Shown piece by piece: positions 40,197 through 49,199 of a DNA stretch of 50,010 nucleotides. A program made the translations under genes and the position numbers. Within the stretch, counting starts at the first letter, position 1. Every line of letters begins with the position of its first letter. Location of the stretch: positions 1-50,010 of the forward strand of contig JAJPJN010000069.1 of NCBI GenBank assembly GCA_021324185.1, given 5' to 3'. The notes under the pieces were generated by a model. The model did not search any database. It had not been told where the DNA came from and worked only from the letters and a program-made list of their open reading frames with translations. This DNA comes from Terriglobia bacterium. Lineage in GTDB: Bacteria; Acidobacteriota; Terriglobia; Bryobacterales; Bryobacteraceae.

Positions 40197-41557
40197 TGTT
40201 GCTGGCTCCGTTTGCCTCGTTTGCTACCCGGTCGCGGGCTGCCGGCGCCATCCGAATCGCTTGTGCCCGTGCCGCGCAGCGTCACGTGCATGCCTTCGGT
40301 CAGCTTCTCGGCGCCGTCAACAACTACGCTTTCCCCGGCCTGCAGGCCGTCTTCAATGGTTACGTCGTTTCCTTCGCTCAGCCCGATCTTCACCGGGCGC
40401 GCGCTCACCGTGTTATCGTCATTGATCACGTAAACGAACGTGCCGGTCGGGCCGCGTTGAATCGCCACTGCCGGTACGATGATCGCGTTGTGCCTGGTGT
40501 CCAGCCAGAGCTTCACATTCACAAACTGATTCGGAAACAGGGCGCCGTTTTCATTGGGGAAAATCGCTTTCAAGCGCGACGTGCCGGTAGTGGTATCGAT
40601 CTGGTTATCGACCGTCAGCAGTGTACCTTCGGCCAGCTTCTGGCGCTGGTCGCGGTCGTATGCGTCGGCGCGCATTTTTGCTCCGGCGCGCAGCTTCTGC
40701 AGAACTTGCGGCAGTTGATCTTCCGGAATCGTGAACAGAACCGCGATGGGTTCTATCTGCGCAATCACCGCCAGCCCGTTCGGGTCGGAAGCGTGAACCA
40801 TATTGCCGGCATCCACCAGGCGCAGGCCGATACGCCCGCTGATAGGCGCTGTGATCTTCGTATACGTCAGGTTCAAGCGGGCGCTTGCGATGGCCGCGTT
40901 GGCAGCGGCTATGGCGGCGTTATCTGCTTCAATCGATCCGCGGATCTGGTCCGCAGTGGCTTTCTGCGTATCGAGTTGCTGCTGGGCGATGATGTTGTCT
41001 TTAAACAGTTGCTGATCGCGTACATAGTTCACTTGCGCATCGCGCAGAGCGGCTTCATCTTTCGCCAGGGTGCCCTTCGCCTGATCCAGATTCCCCATCG
41101 CCTGCTGAAGAGCTACCTCGAACGGCTCGGGATCAATCGTCGCCAGAACGTCGCCTTGATGCACGTATTGACCTTCTTTGAAGTTAACGGTCTTTAGTTG
41201 GCCATCCACGCGCGGCTTCACGGTCACCGTGTTGAAGGCTGTGACAGTCCCCAATCCTGTGAGATAGACGGGCATATCACCTTCATGGGCTTTCGCCGCC
41301 GCAACCGGAATATTGCGGACGCGCATCGCCCCTTTCTTTGAGGCGATCGCGGCTTGCTTGCTGCTCTCATACAGGTACAGGCGATAGCATCCGTAGCCGA
41401 TGAGCCCAAAAACCAGCAGCCAAACCCACCAGTAACGGGCCGAACTGTTGCCGTGAGATTCAAGGTCGGGAAGCTGCGCCGGGGGAGTGTGAAGCGGTAA
41501 TGGTTCGTGCTCGGCAGGTCGAGTCGGGTGCGGTTCAAGTGCGCCGGGAGGCTGCAT
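40193..41557 (-). CDS. RND efflux periplasmic adaptor, MdtA-like
   Basis: This 454-residue membrane fusion protein is the first gene of the mdtABC-like operon. A proline-rich cytoplasmic tail (1-40) precedes one membrane anchor (42-61, '[20 protein letters not shown]'), so it is an anchored protein rather than a lipoprotein. The lipoyl halves ('[43 protein letters not shown]'), an Ala/Gln-rich hairpin (about 140-200) and beta-barrel parts ('[20 protein letters not shown]') follow. The C-terminus is Gly/Ser/Lys/Arg-rich. AAGGA lies about 9 nt before the ATG at 41557. No regulator is adjacent. Confidence 0.94.
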   Translation of the reverse strand: MQPPGALEPHPTRPAEHEPLPLHTPPAQLPDLESHGNSSARYWWVWLLVFGLIGYGCYRLYLYESSKQAAIASKKGAMRVRNIPVAAAKAHEGDMPVYLTGLGTVTAFNTVTVKPRVDGQLKTVNFKEGQYVHQGDVLATIDPEPFEVALQQAMGNLDQAKGTLAKDEAALRDAQVNYVRDQQLFKDNIIAQQQLDTQKATADQIRGSIEADNAAIAAANAAIASARLNLTYTKITAPISGRIGLRLVDAGNMVHASDPNGLAVIAQIEPIAVLFTIPEDQLPQVLQKLRAGAKMRADAYDRDQRQKLAEGTLLTVDNQIDTTTGTSRLKAIFPNENGALFPNQFVNVKLWLDTRHNAIIVPAVAIQRGPTGTFVYVINDDNTVSARPVKIGLSEGNDVTIEDGLQAGESVVVDGAEKLTEGMHVTLRGTGTSDSDGAGSPRPGSKRGKRSQQQ

Positions 41558-41763
41558 TCAGGAGTTCCTTTTCAAATGGTTAAACAAGCGGACGGCAAAA
41601 CAGGCCTAAACTGATTGGCTATCTGGCTATTATGCTCTTCAGTTAGATGCAAAGCGGGCTGCGCGTTGCATTCAATGACCTCAAAGACGAACCAAAAGAT
41701 ACAGACGTTACCCTATGGGATCGGTTTGTTGGTCTTAAGTCACTGATGCTATTGGCGTAACGA
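41558..41763. other. Divergent intergenic region between mdtA-like gene and nagB
   Basis: These 206 bases separate divergent genes and must hold both promoters. I found no convincing -35/-10 pair. They contain the inverted repeat at 41647-41671 and a short direct repeat (TGGCTATC/TGGCTATT near 41615-41631). Confidence 0.5.
41647..41671. promoter_or_regulatory. Possible operator: inverted repeat ATGCAA-N13-TTGCAT
   Basis: Perfect 6-nt arms with a 13-nt GC-rich spacer lie midway between the divergent efflux operon and nagB. A two-helical-turn spacing of half-sites would suit a dimeric regulator, but no regulator gene is adjacent. Confidence 0.3.
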
Positions 41764-42496
41764 ATGATCCGTTTATTTCCAGACAGAGCCCAATTGGCGC
41801 GTGCTGCGGCCTTTCACGCAGCCCGGTCCTTGCGGCGTTTGCTGGGCCAAAATAGTACCGTTCGCCTGCTCGCCGCGACCGGCGCTTCGCAATTGGATTT
41901 TTTGCAAAACTTAACGCAGGAGAGCGGGATCGATTGGGCTAGAGTCGAGCTGTTTCACCTGGACGAATACGTTGGGCTCGATCGTGAGCATCCGGCCAGC
42001 TTTGCCCGGTTACATAAAAGAAAGGATCGTAGAACCGCTCGGAATTGGCAGGTTCCACCTTTTAGACGGCTTGCGCGACCCGTACGAGATGGCCCGCGAG
42101 ATGGGCGCTGCGCTGGCAGCCGCGCCGGTCCACCTGGCGTTTTGCGGGATCGGTGAAAACGGCCATTTAGCCTTCAACGATCCTCCGGCGGATTTCGAAG
42201 CCGCTGCACCCTACCTTGTAGTCGATCTCGACGAGGCGTGCCGGCGCCAGCAGGTCGGGGAAGGCTGGTTTGCTTCGCTCGAAAACGTTCCAAAGCGGGC
42301 GATCACGATTTCAATTCCCTGGCTGCTCAAATCAGGCGAGATCCTTTGCATTGTTCCCGATGCCCGCAAAGCAGTAGCCGTGAAGGCATCCCTGGAAGGG
42401 CCTGTCTCGCCGCTTGCCCCGGCTTCCATCTTGCGCCTGCACCCCAATGCGCACATTTTTCTGGACCAGGATTCAGCGGGTCTCCTGGGCAAATAA
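41764..42496 (+). pseudogene. nagB: Glucosamine-6-phosphate deaminase with a 1-nt frameshift
   Basis: NagB converts glucosamine-6-phosphate to fructose-6-phosphate and ammonia. The first part (from the ATG at 41764) contains '[13 protein letters not shown]' (Asp67, Glu68). At 42010-42011 an extra T breaks the frame. Removing one T joins 'HPASFAR' to '[15 protein letters not shown]' and restores a 243-residue protein with '[15 protein letters not shown]' (near 128-138) and the usual C-terminus ending at 42496. As given, translation stops at 42156 after about 130 residues and loses the catalytic histidine loop. This is either a recent inactivating mutation or a sequence error. No strong ribosome site is seen. 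It converges on the ankyrin gene with a 4-nt gap. Confidence 0.88.
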
Positions 42497-42500
42497 CAAG

Positions 42501-43655
42501 CTACTCGGATGCTCCCAGAGACCGCAGAGTTGCTGCCATTTCCGCCTGCGCCCTCCCGCCGCCATAGAGTGCCCAACCGAGGGGTGTACCGTTCCACACC
42601 GTGTCCCTGATATCCAGCCGCGCCCCACGCTCAACCAGGAGCCGCACCACCGGCTCGTGGCCTCCCACGACGGCCTGATGCAGTGGCGTGGAGTGCGGAT
42701 GATTCCCTTCGGGGTTGTAACGGTTCGGGTCTTCGCCAGCGTCGAGCAGGAGCCGGACAACTTCTGCATGCCCGTGCTGTGCAGCTAAAGAAAGCGCTCG
42801 GTGCCGCGCCTCCGTATCAGCCGGAAGCAGCCGGATAACATCGTCCAACCGGCCCAATCCGGCAGCCGCGGGCAAATCGATACGCGCCCCGCGCCTTGCC
42901 AATGTCTTGGCGGCATCGATCATGCCGAAAGCCAGTGCAGTATGCAGCGGAGTCCCCCATTTTCGTGTGCCGTGCCCTTCGATCGCTGCGCTGAAATCCA
43001 GCAGCAACTCAATCAGCGGCGCCTGCAGTCCCGCCTCTGCCGGAGGGCCGCTCGATACCAGCATGCTCATTGTCGTGCACGCTGCGCCGTACATGTCGGC
43101 GAGCGCGTCTGGTTCGGCGCCAGCCTCGAGCAGAGCGCGCGCGATCTCGACGGCGTTGGGCGGCGTTTTCTGCCGGTATCCCTCTACGCCATTAGCGGCG
43201 ATATAGTGCAGCAACGTGGCGCGGTGAACGGGCGGGTCGAAACAGCACACGCGGCTGGAACGTGCACGGATGAGAGCCGGATCACGCCCGAGCGCCGCTT
43301 TGAGCGCGGCGAGATCGCCATTGATGACGGATTCCACCGCGGATTCGAATTCGAAAACGGGGCCTTCCTGCGAGACAGCCTCGACGTGCGCAGCGAGCGA
43401 GGGCCAGTCAAGGAAATCGTAGTAGCGGGCAATCGCGAGGCGCGCATCATCGAGTGAAAGGCCGGCATCGCGAATCTCGGATTCTGGAATGAACTTCGGC
43501 CGCCATTTGATCTTCTCGTCCAGGAAGCGCGGGTGCTTGCGATGGAACAGATCGATTGCCGCCGGATCCGCGGCCCGGTGGCCGGCGAGCAGCCCTTCCG
43601 CCTGTTGCTCATACGCAACCAGTGGTGACCTGAACGGGAGTGCCGTCACTTTCAT
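42501..43655 (-). CDS. Ankyrin repeat protein
   Basis: This 384-residue protein has no signal peptide or membrane segment. The first 100 residues are a non-repeat helical region ('GHRAADPAAIDLFHRKHPRF', 'LSLDDARLAIARYYDFLDWPSLAAHV') seen in other bacterial ankyrin proteins. Ankyrin units follow from about residue 102: 'TLLHYIAANG', 'EIARALLEAGAEPDALA', 'TPLHTALAFGMIDAAKTLARRGARID', 'ALSLAAQHGHAEVVRLLLDAGEDPN', 'TPLHQAVVGGHEPVVRLLVERGARLD' and 'TPLGWALYGG'. It is expected to mediate protein contacts; the partner is unknown. The ATG at 43655 is well placed. Confidence 0.9.
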   Translation of the reverse strand: MKVTALPFRSPLVAYEQQAEGLLAGHRAADPAAIDLFHRKHPRFLDEKIKWRPKFIPESEIRDAGLSLDDARLAIARYYDFLDWPSLAAHVEAVSQEGPVFEFESAVESVINGDLAALKAALGRDPALIRARSSRVCCFDPPVHRATLLHYIAANGVEGYRQKTPPNAVEIARALLEAGAEPDALADMYGAACTTMSMLVSSGPPAEAGLQAPLIELLLDFSAAIEGHGTRKWGTPLHTALAFGMIDAAKTLARRGARIDLPAAAGLGRLDDVIRLLPADTEARHRALSLAAQHGHAEVVRLLLDAGEDPNRYNPEGNHPHSTPLHQAVVGGHEPVVRLLVERGARLDIRDTVWNGTPLGWALYGGGRAQAEMAATLRSLGASE

Positions 43656-43732
43656 GCCGGGATGGTATCAGAAGAAACGTCCTGGCTGGCTGGTGTGCGT
43701 TCAGGCGCCAAGCCGGGCAAAAACTTGCCGCG

Positions 43733-44577
43733 TCATGGCCTCGCCATTTTTTCGATATCTTCCTGAGCGACATCCGGCCCGACAATCTGCCGGATCGCGA
43801 CCTCCAATACTTCATCTCTGCCGGCGCTAATACCTTTCACGGTCGGTTCGGCTTTCAGGTCGGGAATAATGCCGATTCGCTGTGTCGGCCGTTTGTCGGG
43901 ATAGAATACGGCAACTTCAAAGCGCCATAAGCAGGCTCGTGTTCAAAAATCGGGTTTCCCACGCTAAGAGCCCGCGAGACATAAAACTGGTTTTTATCAA
44001 CTGGCCTGTTCTTGTAAATAGCTCGTAAACGCCCGCTCAGCGCCTCGCCAAGCAGCTCTTCATTTGACAACCAGTCGAGATCAGGACGGAAATAGAGATC
44101 CTCTTCTTCTAAGTGCGCGCAATTGTCGCCACAATCCTCAACGGGTCCTAAATGGTCAATCCACTGAACCATCGCCTGATTCGCCTGTGCCGGATTTTGT
44201 GCCGCGAGAACTGCCGGCATGATCCGAAAGAGTTCAAAATCCCACTGGTAGCGGCCCCGCCGGACCTCTGGATGATAGTACTTCAGAAATCCCCAAACCT
44301 TTCCGAGCGTCATCAGGTTTGTAATTTGCACGTTGGTTAATTGCTTCAGCGCGAGGCGCGAGCCCTTCTCGAACTCGCGATCCGTGTCGAAAAGGGTTTG
44401 TTGCCGCTCGTACTTGGGAGCCTCCCTGATGGGCTTGCTATCAGCCGCCGGACCTAGTTCGAAACCTAATGCGCTTTTGAATCCCGCACGGTCTATGGGC
44501 TGTTGGCAAATGGCCAACTGAGCTGGAACAAGCAGTACGGCAATCGCGAGGGTGAGCAGCCGCATAGCGATAAGCAT
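43733..44577 (-). pseudogene. S41 family (C-terminal-processing type) peptidase, internally deleted
   Basis: The 5' part encodes a signal peptide (MRLLTLAIAVLLVPAQLAICQ from the ATG at 44565, or MLIAM from 44577) and the N-terminal domain of a known S41 type: 'LMTLGKVWGFLKYYHPEVRRGRYQWDFELFRIMP', then 'LDWLSNEELLGEALSG' and 'GNPIFEHEPAYGALK'. That frame stops at 43855. In the next frame the C-terminal tail of the same family continues directly: 'VAVFYPDKRPTQRIGIIPDLKAEPTVKGISAGRDEVLEVAI', ending at 43733. The PDZ and catalytic core between them is missing, with the junction near 43916-43920. This is a dead gene with an internal out-of-frame deletion. Confidence 0.85.
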
Positions 44578-44597
44578 ATCCGCTGGCAGGCTCTCCA

Positions 44598-45695
44598 CTA
44601 TCCCCGTACTGGCTTACTTACAGGTGACGGCGTGCCAAGCGGTAACCGCGACCCCAGCTCTTTCGCAAATATCTTGGCAACCAGGTACAGAAACACCAGC
44701 GCAAAGACAATGATCCCCAACTGCTGTAAGAAAGAAGCATTCGTCCCGTCTCCCACCAGCGCTAGCGCCGCAAAGCAAACCAGAAGGTGCGCGCAGAACA
44801 CTTCGAGCGAGGCTTGCCCCAGGACCAGCGCTGGCCCTCTGCCCAGCCATCTCACAGTTCGCGGCTGTACAGCGGCGAAAAGCACCGCTACTGCCGCGAA
44901 ATTCAGAATCCTCAACGGCCCTAAGTGCCACTTATCCAGCAGCGCGGCCCAAGGCGGAGCATTCAAGATGTCCCACAGATGCGTGTGTCGCGCGATCAAA
45001 AAGAAAATCGCAATCAGGGCCGAGCATAAAATCGCTGGCTTCGGATGCGGAGGAATAACTGCCAGGCCTGGACGCCCTGCTCCAACCCACAACCCGGCGA
45101 TCCACAATAGCTGCCAGGCAGTAAGATCGAAAGCGCCTAACGCGCTAAATGGGATGTCTATATGAGGCAACCGTACAATCACCGCGTAACTTGCCGCGCG
45201 TAATCCGAATTGCGCCGCAGTCCACAGCAGCAAACTCGGAATCAAAACAATATGCCAACCCCAACGGCGGCCGGCCCACAACACAAATGGGGTTCCAAGC
45301 AGAAAAAGAATATAGATCGGCAGAATATCGAGCAGCGGCGGCCGGTAAATCAGCAGTACGGAGGCAACAATGCCGTCAATTGGATGCGCCAGGTAGAAAT
45401 CGAGCAATCCCTGCAAGCTGGGCTGCTTCGTGTGAACAGCAATTCGCGCGACCACCGTAAACGCGATGCCCAAAAGGAAAAGATGATAGGCATACAGCCG
45501 TCCCGCACGCGCGCCCAGCCTTTGCCAGATAAAAGGGAATCCCTCTTGCTCCAGCTTGGGCCCGAAAACCCGCCCACACAGCAGGGCCGACAGAAAAATA
45601 AACCCTTCCGCTGCCGATACGAACCCGAACGGCTGATTGGAATAGACGTTCACGTGTGTCGGCAAATGTGTCAGCGTCATCCAGACCAATAACAA
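44598..45695 (-). CDS. OpgC-type membrane acyltransferase, start codon uncertain
   Basis: The product is a polytopic membrane protein of about 365 residues with roughly ten helices, matching the OpgC family, whose E. coli member succinylates osmoregulated periplasmic glucans. Typical stretches are 'LLLVWMTLTHLP', 'FGFVSAAEGFIFLSALLCGRV' and 'RRWGWHIVLIPSLLLW'. The coordinates use a TTG at 45695, but the conserved 'RRKPELDGARG' lies just upstream in the same open frame, which runs back to a stop at 45866 without any ATG, GTG or TTG. A CTG at 45713 or a rare ATT/ATC start would be needed to include it, or the start was lost. An OpgG/OpgH partner is not nearby. Confidence 0.75.
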   Translation of the reverse strand: MLLVWMTLTHLPTHVNVYSNQPFGFVSAAEGFIFLSALLCGRVFGPKLEQEGFPFIWQRLGARAGRLYAYHLFLLGIAFTVVARIAVHTKQPSLQGLLDFYLAHPIDGIVASVLLIYRPPLLDILPIYILFLLGTPFVLWAGRRWGWHIVLIPSLLLWTAAQFGLRAASYAVIVRLPHIDIPFSALGAFDLTAWQLLWIAGLWVGAGRPGLAVIPPHPKPAILCSALIAIFFLIARHTHLWDILNAPPWAALLDKWHLGPLRILNFAAVAVLFAAVQPRTVRWLGRGPALVLGQASLEVFCAHLLVCFAALALVGDGTNASFLQQLGIIVFALVFLYLVAKIFAKELGSRLPLGTPSPVSKPVRG

Positions 45696-45936
45696 TCCGC
45701 GCGCGCCATCCAGCTCAGGTTTTCGCCGGGAGACGATGGGAGCCGCCGATTCGGATGCTGGCGCGTGGATCGCGGGGGCCGCGGCTGGTGTGAGAGGTGG
45801 AATTGGCGTTCTCCCGAGGGGCTGACCTGGCCCGTTCCTCCGTTGGACGATATTGCTGAATACTCAGCTACGGTCTGGTTGTGCCTCCTCTCACTATCGC
45901 CTTCCTTCCTTTAAGCTGAAACTAGACCGTCCCGGC

Positions 45937-46980
45937 ATGAAAGAACTTGAGCAAATCCTGGCACTGTGGTCGCAACTGGAGGCCAAAGGTGAACCGGCCG
46001 TCCTGGCCACTGTTGTGAAAACCAGCGGCTCCTCCTACCGCTTGCCTGGTGCTCGCCTGCTGTTATCTCCCACCGGGCAGCGCGCCGGATCCGTGAGTGG
46101 CGGTTGCCTCGAAGACGATCTGCTCAAGAAAGCCTGGTGGTTAACCGAGAACGGGCCCGTAGTCCGGCGCTATGACACCACGCCCGATGGCGAAATCGCT
46201 GCAGAATACGGACTCGGCTGTAACGGCATCATTCACGTCCTTTTAGAGCGCCTTTCGCCCGGCCAGGCCGGTATCCTGCAACTCATCCGGCAAGTGCGCC
46301 AAACGCGAACACCCGCTGTTGTCGAACACATTCTCGCGCCCGCGCGTGCCGTAGGGTCTTTCCGCATCACGAGCAACACGCCGGAGCCAGCCGGTAGTCA
46401 ATTTGAGTTCTTCACCGAAACCCTTACGCCTCCTTTACGTCTGCTGATATTTGGCGCCGGTGATGATGCTGTTCCGCTCGTCACGCAAGCTAAGTTTCTG
46501 GGCTGGGAAGTTTGGGTGTTCGATGGCCGCGCCCATTATGCGCGCAGAGATAAATTTCCTCACGCCGACGAGGTAATTGTTCGCACTCCCGGCGGCCCTG
46601 ACCCATCCTTACCAATTGATGATTGGACCGCGGCAGTGCTCATGAACCATAGCTACAGCCAGGATATGCAGATGCTCAAGGAACTTTCCGGCCGCGACTT
46701 GCGCTATTTGGGAATCTTGGGCCCGCGAAAGCGCGCCTTGCAGATGTTGAGCGAGGCCGGCCTTCAATCGTTCATCGCCCAGCCGGTATTACACGCTCCC
46801 ATGGGATTGGATATTGGAGCCGACGGTCCCGAGCAGGTAGCGCTCGCCGTGGTCGCCGAAATTCAGGCCACTCTGAATTGCCGGCGTGGCGGGCCGCTAC
46901 GCGATCGCACCGGTTCTATTCACGCGAGCGAATCCTCTGCGCCGGAGAATGTCTGGGTTCAATCTATCGTTTGCGCGTAG
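45937..46980 (+). CDS. XdhC family protein (molybdenum cofactor insertion/protection)
   Basis: XdhC/CoxI proteins bind and help sulfurate molybdenum cofactor before insertion into xanthine dehydrogenase-type enzymes. From the ATG at 45937 the product has 347 residues. The N-terminal domain has 'ATVVKTSGSSYRLPGARLLL' and 'GSVSGGCLEDDLL' (cysteine in GGCLE, 55-59). The C-terminal Rossmann domain has GAGDDA (173-178), 'MNHSYSQDMQML' and 'YLGILGPRKR'. The frame extends upstream to 45853, but that part does not resemble the family. No molybdenum hydroxylase genes are in the window. It is followed after 7 nt by the next gene. Confidence 0.9.
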   Translation: MKELEQILALWSQLEAKGEPAVLATVVKTSGSSYRLPGARLLLSPTGQRAGSVSGGCLEDDLLKKAWWLTENGPVVRRYDTTPDGEIAAEYGLGCNGIIHVLLERLSPGQAGILQLIRQVRQTRTPAVVEHILAPARAVGSFRITSNTPEPAGSQFEFFTETLTPPLRLLIFGAGDDAVPLVTQAKFLGWEVWVFDGRAHYARRDKFPHADEVIVRTPGGPDPSLPIDDWTAAVLMNHSYSQDMQMLKELSGRDLRYLGILGPRKRALQMLSEAGLQSFIAQPVLHAPMGLDIGADGPEQVALAVVAEIQATLNCRRGGPLRDRTGSIHASESSAPENVWVQSIVCA

Positions 46981-46987
46981 GTTTTAA

Positions 46988-47800
46988 GTGAAACATAGCG
47001 TCAAATTGGCTGTCGTCGTCGCAGTCTGCTCCTTAGCTGTGGCTTCTCTTTCGAGTACCGCCCAAGCTCCTGCAAATAAAGGTCAGGAGGTAATCGATCG
47101 GGCCATAGCCGCCCTGGGAGGCGACCACTTTCTGGGCATGAAAAATCGCGTCGCCAAGGGCCGGATCTACTCGTTTTTCCACGATGAACTGAGCGGGTTC
47201 GACGTCACTACCACTTACACCGAGTATCTGCCGCAGGTTCCTCCCAATGGGCTCGGCATTCGGGAGCGCGAGGTTTTGGGAAAAAAACAGGATTATTCGT
47301 ATCTGTTTTTACCCGATCAGGCCTGGGACATTACCTTCCGTGGCGCCCGTCCCATTGACGACGACGCCTGGAACCGCTACGTCCGCACGACGGAAAACGA
47401 CGTTCTCTATATCTTGAAGGTCCGTCACAACGAACCGGGTTTGCAATACGATTACGCCGGCAGCGAAGTTTATCTCAGCGCGCATGTCGAGGTGGTGGAT
47501 ATTACCGACGCAAAAGATCGTACCGTGCGTGTCTATTTCGACCACAACACGTTCTTGCCCATCCGTGAAACATTCGCCTGGCAGGACTCGCAAACGCGTG
47601 AGCACAACGATGAAGAGATTGATTACGACAAGTGGCGCGACGCCGGCGAGGGCGTAATGTGGCCATTCACTATCGAACGGCAGCGCAACGGATACAAAAC
47701 CTATCAGATGTTCGCCAGCCGCGTAGATGTCAATCAACCGATTCCGCCCAAAACGTTTGAGCTGCCGCCCGGCGCGAAAATCCTCAAAAAAGTGAGTTAG
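46988..47800 (+). CDS. Secreted protein of unknown function, LolA-like in appearance
   Basis: This 270-residue protein begins with a GTG at 46988 and a signal peptide (KHSVKLAVVVAVCSLAVASLSSTAQA). The mature part reads 'KGQEVIDRAIAALGGDHFLGMKNRVAKGRIYSF', followed by beta-rich segments ('VRVYFDHNTFLPIRETFAWQD', 'GVMWPFTIERQRNGYKTYQMFAS') and 'KTFELPPGAKILKK'. Such 'YFD-xTxLPxRE' and 'PxxFELPPGA' patterns occur in lipoprotein-sorting-like (LolA/LppX fold) proteins of Acidobacteriota. No function is known. It follows xdhC by 7 nt and probably shares its transcript. Confidence 0.75.
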   Translation: MKHSVKLAVVVAVCSLAVASLSSTAQAPANKGQEVIDRAIAALGGDHFLGMKNRVAKGRIYSFFHDELSGFDVTTTYTEYLPQVPPNGLGIREREVLGKKQDYSYLFLPDQAWDITFRGARPIDDDAWNRYVRTTENDVLYILKVRHNEPGLQYDYAGSEVYLSAHVEVVDITDAKDRTVRVYFDHNTFLPIRETFAWQDSQTREHNDEEIDYDKWRDAGEGVMWPFTIERQRNGYKTYQMFASRVDVNQPIPPKTFELPPGAKILKKVS

Positions 47801-47878
47801 CGCGTCGCCCCGGGTTTGCTCCGGATTGCTACAATTTCTTCCTAAGCGCTTTTTGAAACGCCGCGCGCCGGCTCAATC

Positions 47879-48805
47879 ATGGATCTCGATCAGCTTCATA
47901 CCTTCTTAGAGATCGTTCGTTTGAAGAGCTTTTCGAAGGCGGCATTAACCTGCTATCGCACCCAGCCGGCGATCAGCGCCCAGGTGCGGCAGCTTGAGCA
48001 GGAGCTGAACACAACCCTATTCGAGCGCCTCGGCACCAGGATCTCGCTCACCGTCGCAGGACGCATTTTTGCCGGCTACGCTGAACAGATTCTCGCGTTG
48101 CGCCGGCAGGCGCAGGATGCGATCAATGAACTCGAAAAGGTGCCGCGCGGCGAATTGATCATTGCGGCCAACGAGGCCACCTGCATCTATGTCCTGCCGG
48201 GCGTGTTCGCCGAATTCAAAAAGCAGTTTCCGAATGTTCAGCTTTCCGTCGACCGTTCCTACGGCACGCGAGTCGTCCAGGCAGTCCTCGACAACCTGGC
48301 CGATTTCGGAATCACCCAGCTTCCCGTACAGGAAAAAAAATTGCAAGTGGCGAAAATCCATTCCGACGAGATCAAGCTGCTTGTTCCTCCCGGCCACCGG
48401 CTCACATCCCGCGAGCGAGTGCTGCCTCGGGATCTCGTGGGCGAACAGTTGCTGCTTCCCAAGACCGGAACCACGCGCGCGCGCCTGAATCAATGGCTCG
48501 ACCCCGTACAGGAGGAACTCAACATCTCCATGGAGCTGGATTCGACAGAGATGATTAAGCGCTTCGTGATGGCTAACCTCGGCCTGTCCTTTTTGGCGGC
48601 CTCGCATTGCCAGGAAGAAGTCTCCGCGAATAAACTGGCTGCCGTTTCGCTCGGTCCCGAACCAATGATGCGGCGTGTCGGTCTGATCTACCGGCGCGAT
48701 AAGTCGCTTTCCAAAGCGGCGCTGGGTTTTATTCAGGTGACCCTCGCTCATGCAGGTCATCAGATGCCGGCCGGCAGTCAGCTCCTCAGGGCCTCTGGAT
48801 CATAA
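47879..48805 (+). CDS. LysR family transcriptional regulator
   Basis: This 308-residue LysR regulator has its helix-turn-helix at about 14-37 ('KSFSKAALTCYRTQPAISAQVRQLEQELNTTLFERLGTRISLT'). The effector domain starts 'RGELIIAANEATCIYVLPGVFAEFKKQFPNVQLSV', resembling CysL/CbbR-type members. Its targets cannot be told; the neighbours are the xdhC pair upstream and two small genes downstream on the same strand, so there is no classical divergent partner. The ATG at 47879 is the natural start. Confidence 0.92.
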   Translation: MDLDQLHTFLEIVRLKSFSKAALTCYRTQPAISAQVRQLEQELNTTLFERLGTRISLTVAGRIFAGYAEQILALRRQAQDAINELEKVPRGELIIAANEATCIYVLPGVFAEFKKQFPNVQLSVDRSYGTRVVQAVLDNLADFGITQLPVQEKKLQVAKIHSDEIKLLVPPGHRLTSRERVLPRDLVGEQLLLPKTGTTRARLNQWLDPVQEELNISMELDSTEMIKRFVMANLGLSFLAASHCQEEVSANKLAAVSLGPEPMMRRVGLIYRRDKSLSKAALGFIQVTLAHAGHQMPAGSQLLRASGS

Positions 48806-48818
48806 TAGGTTGGGAAGC

Positions 48819-49199
48819 ATGGCTGTTCTCACCGCAAAGAGTTCCACCATATTCGTAGCCACCGGCGAGGGTACGCTGGTTTACCGGTCCATAAAAGATA
48901 TACCTGTTCCGTTGCGGCGTAAGCTTCAGGAATCGATGGAGGGAATGCATTCCGCCACCATTCTGATTGCGGATAAGCGCGGGCGCGAAGAGCTGATTCG
49001 CGCCTTACAGGGGCAGCCGAGCAGTGTCCAGTGCCGGCTCGCTGAGCTCCACCGCAGCCGCCAGCAGCGCGCGCAAGCCGCGGCTGAACCCCCGCCCAAA
49101 ACGCATGGCCGTTTGCGCTCCCTGCGAGATTGGCTCGAACTACTACTCCCCTTGGCAGTAGGGGCTTCTCTTTGGTTCTTCATCCAGTCCCGCTTCTAA
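48819..49199 (+). CDS. Small C-tail-anchored membrane protein, function unknown
   Basis: From the ATG at 48819, 14 nt after the LysR stop, this encodes 126 residues. A soluble N-terminal part ('TGEGTLVYRSIKDIPVPLRRKLQESMEGMHSATILIADKRGREELIRALQG') is followed by a basic Gln/Arg/Ala-rich linker and one C-terminal membrane helix ('WLELLLPLAVGASLWFFIQS'). This suggests a tail-anchored inner membrane protein with its body in the cytoplasm. I do not recognise a named family. A weak GGGAAG serves as ribosome site. Confidence 0.65.
   Translation: MAVLTAKSSTIFVATGEGTLVYRSIKDIPVPLRRKLQESMEGMHSATILIADKRGREELIRALQGQPSSVQCRLAELHRSRQQRAQAAAEPPPKTHGRLRSLRDWLELLLPLAVGASLWFFIQSRF

Noticed and set aside
42001-42016. 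Programmed +1 frameshift in nagB
   Set aside because: There is no known slippery motif, slow stop codon or stimulatory structure at the site. NagB is not known to use recoding, so mutation or sequence error is simpler.
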